A stretch of 64,000 nt of DNA, taken from positions 27,316,001 to 27,380,000 of the forward strand of contig JAZBRS010000039.1 of assembly GCA_037176725.1 (NCBI GenBank), read 5' to 3'. The position numbers and the translations under genes were made by a program. Shown here one piece after another: positions 56,886-64,000 of this stretch (the first letter of the stretch is position 1; every line of letters begins with the position of its first letter). The notes under the pieces were generated by a model, which searched no databases, was not told where the DNA came from, and saw nothing but the letters and a program-made list of their open reading frames with translations. The stretch is from Posidonia oceanica. Lineage: Eukaryota; Streptophyta; Magnoliopsida; Alismatales; Posidoniaceae.

Positions 56886-59800
56886 TGTAGCGATCCCGAT
56901 CGGAACCAGGCTCGCTAATATATCCAGCGGCGATTGGGATCCGAGGAAGAGGCTCAACTCGAAAACTCTTGAAATCGAGGAGAAAAAAAAAGGAAAGATA
57001 AGACAAATCAGAGTCGCCACCATTGTCTATTAACGGGAGACAAGGAAAACCGGGGTAATGCGTGAATTAACGCGCAAAACCGAGCAAGAAATGCAAAGCA
57101 AAGCGATGCAAAGGAAAACAGATGCAAACAAATGCAAATGAGATGACTCTAGCCTAGGATAAGGGCGGTACGGTCATTGCGGGCCAAAAGACAGGGTAAG
57201 GACTCCTGTTACGCGCGGGGAAGGTGTTAGGCACCCCCGACACACCCGAAAATCGGTCTTTCTAGGCTTACGCTCGCATACGCAGCAAAATGCAGGATTG
57301 AATGCCTATGTGCCTATAAATGCCTGAATGAATGCTCAAGGTGTGCTCTAAGTGGGAAGAAACAAAGCAGGGAAGTAAACGTGCTCTCTAAGTGCTCAGC
57401 TGCGCTGTCTGTGTTCCGAATTAGGCAAAACCTAGCTCGTGAGAACTCCAGACAGTAAGCATCACAGCCCTATATGCAAATGCAGGCGAGAAAGCAAAAC
57501 AACGAGGAGACCATGCAATGCAGTCGACATGCAAAGGAAAACGGCGCAAAATATGCAAAACGAGGCGAGAAATGAGCAATGCACGCAAAACGATGCAAAG
57601 AAGTGAAATCGGCACGCAAAACAAGCGAGAAAGCGAGACAACACACAAAACGAGACAAGAAAGCAGGAAACCACGCAAAATGAGACGAGAAAACAGAATG
57701 ACACGCAAAACGGAGCGAAAGGATAAAACCGGCATGCAAAACAAGCGAGAAAGCAAGACAACACGCAAAACAAGATAAGAGGACAAGCGGGCACGCAAAA
57801 TGGTGCCAAAACGGGAGCGGGCACGCGAAACGGTGCCAAAACAGCGAAGCAAAACCTCGGGAAAGCCATGAGAATGCAAGAATGCAGGAAAAGATTAAAA
57901 GGGGCCAAAGGGGAGGCAAGACAACGTGTGTGTAAGAACAGACGTTGTTTTGGACCTCTCCGAGTAGGTGTGAAGACCTACGGAGGGGAGAGTGTGCAAA
58001 CGGAGGGATTACCACCTCTTAGCGACTGTTTCCCACTAAACCGTTCCACGGTGTGTCTCTCATGCTGCCCAAAGCTCGCGATGCGATCAGATCGTGGAAA
58101 AGGGAGAAGAAAGCCACATTAAGTGATAGATCCAGGGAAAACGCAACACAAAACACACGGGGACACGCGAAACGAGGATCTGAATAGACAAGTAGAAAGG
58201 GGAAGTCCTATTCTACATGCTCGAAGAGGCAGAAAGCAAAAACGAGGAAAACTGTGCAAATGGCATGCAAATGCAATGCAGGGGTTCAGGGGGACATACC
58301 TGGAAATCTGGGAGCCTGATCTGAGATCTGTCTGGTCCATGCTGAAGAGTGCTTCGCTGCGGTCGCCTGGGTAGCTTGTTTGAGAGGATCCAACGGCCGG
58401 ATCAGAAGATATAGCAGCTCCAAGGCAGAAGGGCCAGAACAGGGGAGAAGAACAGACCTAGGTGTTTAGGAGGCCCTAGGGATGTGCAAAAGGTCCTCCC
58501 AAGTGAAAGGGAGCTAAAAGTCCTTAGTGTATGCAAGAAGATGCCAGAATGCAAGACTAAATGGATGCAGAATGCTTGCAAGAGCAAGAAAAAGCAAAGA
58601 GAAGAAACTGGGAAAAACCAGGAGTTCAGAAAACATTTTGGAAAAGAAAAGGGGCTAAAAGTGCAAATTTCCCAGAAAACAGGGGAAGACAGAGGTTTAT
58701 TTGGCAAAAACCAGGCTCAGAAAGTTATTTTGAAAGGAGGGCATACTTTAAAAGAGGCTTTGAAAGCAAAAAGGGATCAGAAAGTAATTTTGGAAAAACT
58801 AGGGTCTAAAATGCAAATTTTCCAGAAAACAAGGTTCTGGGGAGTCTGGGAATACTAGTGGATGGTCTGTATGAAGTTTGGTAGGCATAGGAGCTAAAAT
58901 GCAACCTAGGGGCAAAATGGTCTTTTCACATGATTTTTTAAAACATGCAAGGACCTAAGTGTAGTTTTGAAATCATGTAGGGGCTGAAAATGCAATTTAG
59001 TAAGGAAAACATGCTCTGGAATTTAAATGACAGGACCACAGTGCAATTTCTGGAAAATACAGGGTCAAAATGCAATGTAATAAGTTAAAATGCATGTAGC
59101 ACAGTTACTGTCCATTTAAAATGGACCTAACTGCAAATATGATAAAGCAGAGGGGCAAATATGCAATGCATCAACCAAAAATAAAAATCAGAACCTAAGT
59201 TTCTACAGTGCATGGACCTAAGTGCAAAAACAGAAAAATGCAGGGACTTAGGATGCAATGCAGTATGGTAAAACATGAGTAAATAAAAGAACTGATTAAG
59301 TGCAGGACCTAAGTGCAAAAATCGAAAACAGGAGGACTAAACTACAAAATTAAATAGCAGCACAGCACAGTAAATGGACCAACATGCAAATAGGGAAAAG
59401 CATAAATATTTCATGCAATTTAATATGGTTTCAGTTCAAAAATCAACAGATTAAACTAAATGAAGGACTGGAATGTAAAATGATAAAAACTCAGAGCAGA
59501 AATGCAATATCTACTTAAAACTTTAGCCGGAATGAAATAACTGCACAGTAACTGGTCGACGGCGACGAGTACTGTAGCAGAACGCCGGCAGTACCCGTGG
59601 CCGCCGACAGGGGAGGCTGAGGAGGCGTGGGAGGGCGGAGAGCGACGTCGGCGATCGTCCGGAGCTCCGGGAACGGTCTGGAGCTCGCTCTGCTGGCCGG
59701 AGCGTCCGGAGGAAGAGCAGCCGGCGCCGGAGAAGGTGAACTATCCGGCGAGTCGAGGTCGGAGCAGGAGGACCGGAAAACCTATTCTAAAGGCTGGGGA

Positions 59801-62719
59801 AGCAAGAGAAGAAGAAGAGGGAGCTAAGGGAAGCGGTGGTTACCTTTTTCCGCGCCTGAGTCGTTCCCCCGACGTCAGTGGTTCCAGAGGTCGCCGGTGG
59901 GGGCCGTCCGGTCGCTGCGGGCGTCGCCGGCTGCTCGCGGAGGTTGGGATCTTCTCAGGACGTCCCTCCGGTGCTTCCTGGATGGTCAGACGGAAGCTTC
60001 GTAGCTCGGGTGAAGAATCGGCTTTTTTGGGTTGTCAAATTGCTGCCGGAGGCGGGGGGAGAGTATTGCTGCTCGTCCGGTGGAGTGGAGCCCTCTGATG
60101 GGTTGCTGGGATGCTGGCGATGGAGTTTGGATGCCTGGAGAGGGCTTTTGGAAGGTGTGGAGGGGAGTTTGAGGTCGGGGTCGATTTCTGGTCAGTGACG
60201 AGGTCAGGTGTTTGTTGTGGAATCCTCAGTCGGTGGTGAGCGGTTGGGTTCAAGGCTGGAGGCTTTGGAGAGGTGAAGTGCAGGTGAGTAACTGGGTGAA
60301 GTTTGGGAGGAGGCTGCGGGCTGTGGTGAAGGGAATTGCCGGAGGGAAGGAGTTGGGTTTCAGGTCGATGGCAGTTGGCTTCAGGTGGTGTTTCAGAGCA
60401 GTTTAGGTGGTGGAATGGCTGGGGAATGAGGCTGGGAAATGGCTGGGTTTTGGGTGAACTTGGGGGAGTAATTGGGAGGAAGATGGAGGTCTGAAGTGGT
60501 GCTGGGGAATTGGAAAAGGAAGAAGGACGTTTGCTGAATTTTTCAGAGAGGAAAAGAGGAGGACCGGATGGGGAATTGGGCTCTGATGAAGGCTTCTCTC
60601 TGGGATGCCAAGGAGGACTCTCAGGTACCCTTTTCTGCCCTTTCTTCTCTCTGGAAATGGAAGGGTGAAGAAGAAAAGGAGCAGGATCGTTTCAGGTGGA
60701 GGGAATGTGCTGGAAATGCTCTCTGATTTTTCTCTCCACTCTCTGGTTTGCTGGGTCTCTCGTTGCTTGCTTGCTTACTGATGGTTTCTCCTCTCTCGAA
60801 GGAATGAACGGGAGGCTTTTTATCCGGAGCCGCTGCTGCTGGGCGCGAGTTGGGAATTCAAATTCGGCCGGCGATTACTGCAGCGGAGGGGACGGGGCGA
60901 CCGGCTCCGGAAAAGCCGTTGAGATGGAGGTGAAGCGGCGAGCTGCTGTAGACGATAAGACGGAGCTTCGAATTTGAATGGAAGGAGGGAAGGCTGTTGC
61001 TGCAGCTCGCGGGAGAATCGGGTGGAGAAAACACAGAGGAGGAGAGGAGGAAGAAGGAGGAGAAGGAAGCGGGCCGGACTGCTGCGGGCCGAAAAAGAAA
61101 GAAAAAAAGAAAAAAGAGAAAACGGGCCGGATTGAGCCCAGTAAGGAAAGAAAGAAAGAGAGAAAGAAAGAAGGAAGAAAGAAAGAGAGGGAAAGAGGAT
61201 AAATAAAATAGGAAAAAACAAATTAAAAATAAGTAAAAATATTAGGGTGCTTGTGCTGTGAATTAGGGTCTTAATCAGATTTTCTTAATGACTTCTTTTG
61301 GTTAACTAGTGTGGTTTAAATGGGTCTTGGGCTTGATTAGGGTTTTAGGGTTTTGGTTTTGCTTTTAATTAGTTTTCACTTGATTAGATGTTTGTTAAAC
61401 CTTTTTTAAATTGTTTTTAAAAATTGTATTTCCCTTGTTGGACACTTAGGATGTTAATTAGGATTTTTTAGGATTTAATTTCCCATTAATCAGGATGTTT
61501 TTTAGATTTTTAAGTTGTAGTCTTGTTAAGGTTTTTCTTTCTTAAGTCTTTTAAGTTATGTCTTGATTTTTTATTTATTGATTTTTCTTGAAGTTTTTGG
61601 TTGGATTTTTTTGGTTTGATAGGGTGTCTTTTAGGCCTTTCAGATGTGTTTTTCTTTTCTTTTTTAATTAAGTTTTTAACTTGTTTTCCTTATGTTTATT
61701 AGGTTAGGTCTTTTGCCTTCTTTAATTATTTGTTTTAGTATTTGATTTTTTTAATTCTTCTTTTTGGGTTTGTTTTTTAATTCTTCTGATGGGTTTTTAC
61801 CTTTGGTGGGTTTTGATTTTATTTTGACTTTTTTCTTGATTTTTCAGTGTTTTCTTTTGATTTGTTTTGCATTTTTTAGCTTGCATGTTTGGTTTTTTTT
61901 TAGCTTGCTTAAGTTAAGTTTAAGTTGTTAATTGCTTGTTTAACATTTTTAAATTATTTTTCTTAGTGTACTGATTTGTTTGTTTTATGTTTTGAGGTTT
62001 TACAGATTTTTATGGGTTTTTGTGGATTTTTGCAAGAGAGGGAAAAGTAAAAGAGAAGGAGGAAAGAAATGGAAAAAAGAGGGAGATAAAAGGGAAAAAG
62101 ATAGGTTGGAGGAAAACGATTTTTAAAAATTCAGAAAAAGTGTTAAAAATAAAGTAAAAATAGGGATAAGATAGAGGGAGGATAGAAGCACAGAGGGGGC
62201 CCACAGCCAGACCAGAAAAAGGATAAGAAAGGGATGAAAAGAGAGATGATAATCAGGAGAGAGAGAGGAGAGAGAAAATGATAATCCCGGAGAGAGAAAA
62301 GGATAATTTGGGTGAAAGAGGGTCTTAATGGTCTTGGAATGGAATGAAAGTTGGTGAGTGGGTAGTCTAGGGTTTGGAGTCTGAGGTCTGAAGTTTTGGT
62401 CTGGTTCTAAGGAGGTTTTGGAGGGGTATCAAGGTGTAGAAGAAGGGTAGTTTCACCTAGGTTTTCTATGGTTTTTGGGAATGGGTCAGGCTTGGAAATT
62501 CCTAGGTTTTTGGGTAGGTTTGTTGAGTGGATAGTGGTGGATTTTCCTATGGATTTTGGTTAGGTTTTGAGGTTGGGAAGGGGGGTAAAGGTCCGGGTCA
62601 AAACGGGCTGTTTTTGAAGGGCAGAGAGGAGGATTAGGGCTAGGGTTTGGTTGGGGTTTGATCCAGCAATCACCAAGAGGGCTCCAAAGGTCCAAGCCTG
62701 CCAAGATGGGGTGTCAACA
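56886..62719 (-). repeat. Element B 5' LTR (5834 bp)
   Basis: It is the partner of 6800-12633 with equal length and about 46 substitutions by eye. The TATA-like GATAAAAAG is at complement 60816-60824. The possible intron is complement 57470-58299, with the decayed minisatellite at 57526-57846. In sense it ends GATCGCTACA next to the PBS. Confidence 0.96.
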
Positions 62720-62724
62720 GTCAC
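62720..62724. repeat. Target-site duplication of element B, right copy (GTCAC)
   Basis: Exact repeat of 6795-6799, directly after the B terminus. Confidence 0.95.
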
Positions 62725-63647
62725 TACACACACACATGCTCTGTATATATGCCTTTTGACATGATGAATGCTTTCCCTTCACTATCATGCTCACAAACAC
62801 TCGCACATGCCATGCGCCTGCCTTTTGCTCTGTTGTATGTTGTTTGCCTGCCATATTTGATTGATTTTCTTCCCTTTTGCGCATGCCATGCCTAGGATAG
62901 TAGAGACTGATTGTTTTGCCTGTGGTTAATTAAAAATAGCAAGTAAAAATAAGATCTAAGGTTAACTAGAGCCATCAACACACTTGCACCCTCTTGGAGT
63001 TAATAAAATACGCAAGATAAAAGACTTTAATCATTTGCATGAAGCATCATATAGGGCATGCATCCCCTCATCTGAGTCCACCTATCAGTCTGCGAAGGAT
63101 GGTTCCGATCTCTCACTCTGATGCTTTGGCATGGTGTGAGTCGGTCGGTCTGTCCCCCCTTGTCAGGGGTCCTGTCGGTGCTAGTGGAGGGTACTTCCTA
63201 CGCTTAGGCGAGGTTGAGGCCACCAACGCACCACCCTGTTATTACCTGAGCTTTGGGCCGGGAGTTAGACAGGGAACCTTCTTTTCTGACCTGAGTCGGT
63301 GACCCATACACATGTGGATATCCGGAGTAGACTACCTGTTAGGAAACACTAGATTGGTGAGAGAGAGAGCATGCTAGAAAGCATACATGTCATTCATGCC
63401 ATGACTTAGTGCATTTGCATTTCACTTTTTTTTTCCTAATCCCAGTTTCCTGTTGTGTCCATAACAGAGTTCAGTAAGCGATCTCCTTAGCTGGAGCCCG
63501 GGTTCCTCCCCTTGCTGACACCTCTGCTGAGACACCTGTGCTCGACCATCTCTTTCTGAGCTACTCGCCTTCGCGAGCATAGCTCCTCGTAGAGCTCGTT
63601 CTTTTTCCGCTCGTCGCAGCCCCATTTTGATTCGCTCTCGGTCAGCA
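62725..63647 (+). other. Element C leader, right part
   Basis: It continues the leader cut at 6799 and aligns by eye with 26240-27164 of element A. Shared blocks include GCATCATATAGGGCATGCAT, GAGCTTTGGGCCGGGAGTTA and GACCTGAGTCGGTGACCC. An 87-codon ORF at 63039 is not conserved in A or B. No gene is seen. Confidence 0.75.
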
Positions 63648-64000
63648 ATGGCCCAGCGCACCGTCGAACCCCCCGTTACTCTTGCCTCGGAGGTGGTTTC
63701 TGCTCAGGCCCCTCCGACTCCCGTTTCTAACCCCTCTGTGCCCCCTGTGACACCAGGATTTCCTCCTCTGTCGTCTGGGGCACCCCAGCTTGCTGTGGGA
63801 TAGTGGCAGACGCTCGCTCCTCCTGATCCGGTCGCCGAGTCCATCTTGATGGCCACTTCTCGTATTCTGGAGGCGCCTCTGACCCCACCTTCTCAGGGAT
63901 TTGTCGCTTTTGACACCCCTTCTGCTACTGCGGCGACTCTCGCCCTAGGACTCCAATCTCCCGGACAGTTCAGATCTCTTGGCTCTGGCCCTTTACCGGC
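63648..64000 (+). pseudogene. gag: Element C gag, N-terminal part (runs off the window)
   Basis: The start is ATG at 63648 in the shared context GTCAGCAATGGCCCAG. It encodes MAQRTVEPPVTLASE, then a Pro-rich region with PGFPPLSSG matching A and B. A TAG at 63801-63803 stands where A has CAG (PGQWQ). After it the same frame continues with DPVAESILMATSR and SQGFVAFDTPSATAAT, clearly homologous to A. The capsid-like domain would lie beyond the window. The protein is diverged from A and B, which marks C as an older or different subfamily. Confidence 0.88.

Larger units (their letters stand above)
6800..62719 (-). mobile_element. Element B: 27.9-kb Tat/Ogre retrotransposon carrying element A inside it
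   Basis: It is bounded by two 5834-bp LTRs in the minus orientation and a perfect GTCAC duplication. Removing element A (28005 bp) and the second copy of its target duplication leaves about 27.9 kb. The order along its own strand is 5' LTR 62719-56886, PBS 56884-56867, leader, gag-pol 55551-47931 joined to 19925-18765, spacer, accessory ORF 17227-16025, palindromic and tandem-repeat region, polypurine tract and 3' LTR 12633-6800. gag-pol carries three nonsense codons, one frameshift and the A insertion, so B is non-autonomous. The accessory ORF is open. Confidence 0.95.
519..64000 (+). mobile_element. Element C: Tat/Ogre-type LTR retrotransposon (5' part, interrupted by B)
   Basis: It starts with a TGTTGACACC terminus at 519 inside the gag of element D. 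The 5' LTR, PBS and leader follow to 6799. Element B then splits it, and the leader and gag resume at 62720 and leave the window at 64000. The join is shown by the GTCAC duplication around B and by collinearity with the intact leader of element A (25855-27164). Its 3' LTR and target duplication lie outside the window; the candidate left copy of the duplication is AGATC at 514-518. Confidence 0.9.

Overview
The window is plant nuclear DNA made entirely of transposable elements. I see no host gene, tRNA, rRNA or bacterial-type operon. It holds four giant Ty3/gypsy LTR retrotransposons of the Tat/Ogre type nested inside one another, with orientations alternating -, +, -, +. The lineage call rests on LTRs of about 5.8-5.9 kb, a primer-binding site starting TGGCGACTC next to each 5' LTR, a gag-PR-RT-RNaseH-second RNaseH-integrase order, a CHHC gag knuckle, a DNGS protease motif and no chromodomain. 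An angiosperm with an Ogre-rich genome is likely; the species cannot be read from the sequence.

Layout from outside in. Element D (-) is a decayed gag fragment at 1-518. Element C (+) starts inside it: its 5' LTR is 519-6376, its PBS 6378-6395, and its leader is cut at 6799 and resumes at 62720. The C gag start is at 63648 and C leaves the window at 64000. Element B (-) lies inside C at 6800-62719, with a perfect 5-bp duplication GTCAC, two 5834-bp LTRs, and a pol split by the next insertion. Element A (+) lies inside B's pol, between the second RNase H and integrase, at 19926-47930. It has LTRs of 5910 and 5909 bp and target duplication GACGC/GACGT. By-eye LTR differences (about 40 in A, about 46 in B, not an alignment) agree with A being the younger insertion.

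A and B share the same internal plan: leader, gag-pol, a 1.5 kb spacer, a 400-codon accessory ORF resembling the plant DUF7745/plant-mobile-domain family, then 3.3 kb of noncoding DNA ending in the polypurine tract. That noncoding tail holds palindromic duplicated blocks, a 35-bp minisatellite, and the most unusual object here: about 0.83 kb that folds on paper into a closed many-way junction. In it six different pairs of 9-12-nt arms are each complementary, and about 25 small hairpins have stems that covary (GATAG/CTATC, GACAG/CTGTC, GGTAG/CTACC).

No gag-pol here is intact. A, B, C and D all carry in-frame stops, mostly at former CAG codons, and A and B each have a one-base frameshift. Only the accessory ORF of B is open from start to stop. 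The LTRs carry a TATA-like box about 1.9 kb from their 5' end (A and B), a possible leader intron, and a 30-bp minisatellite inside that intron.
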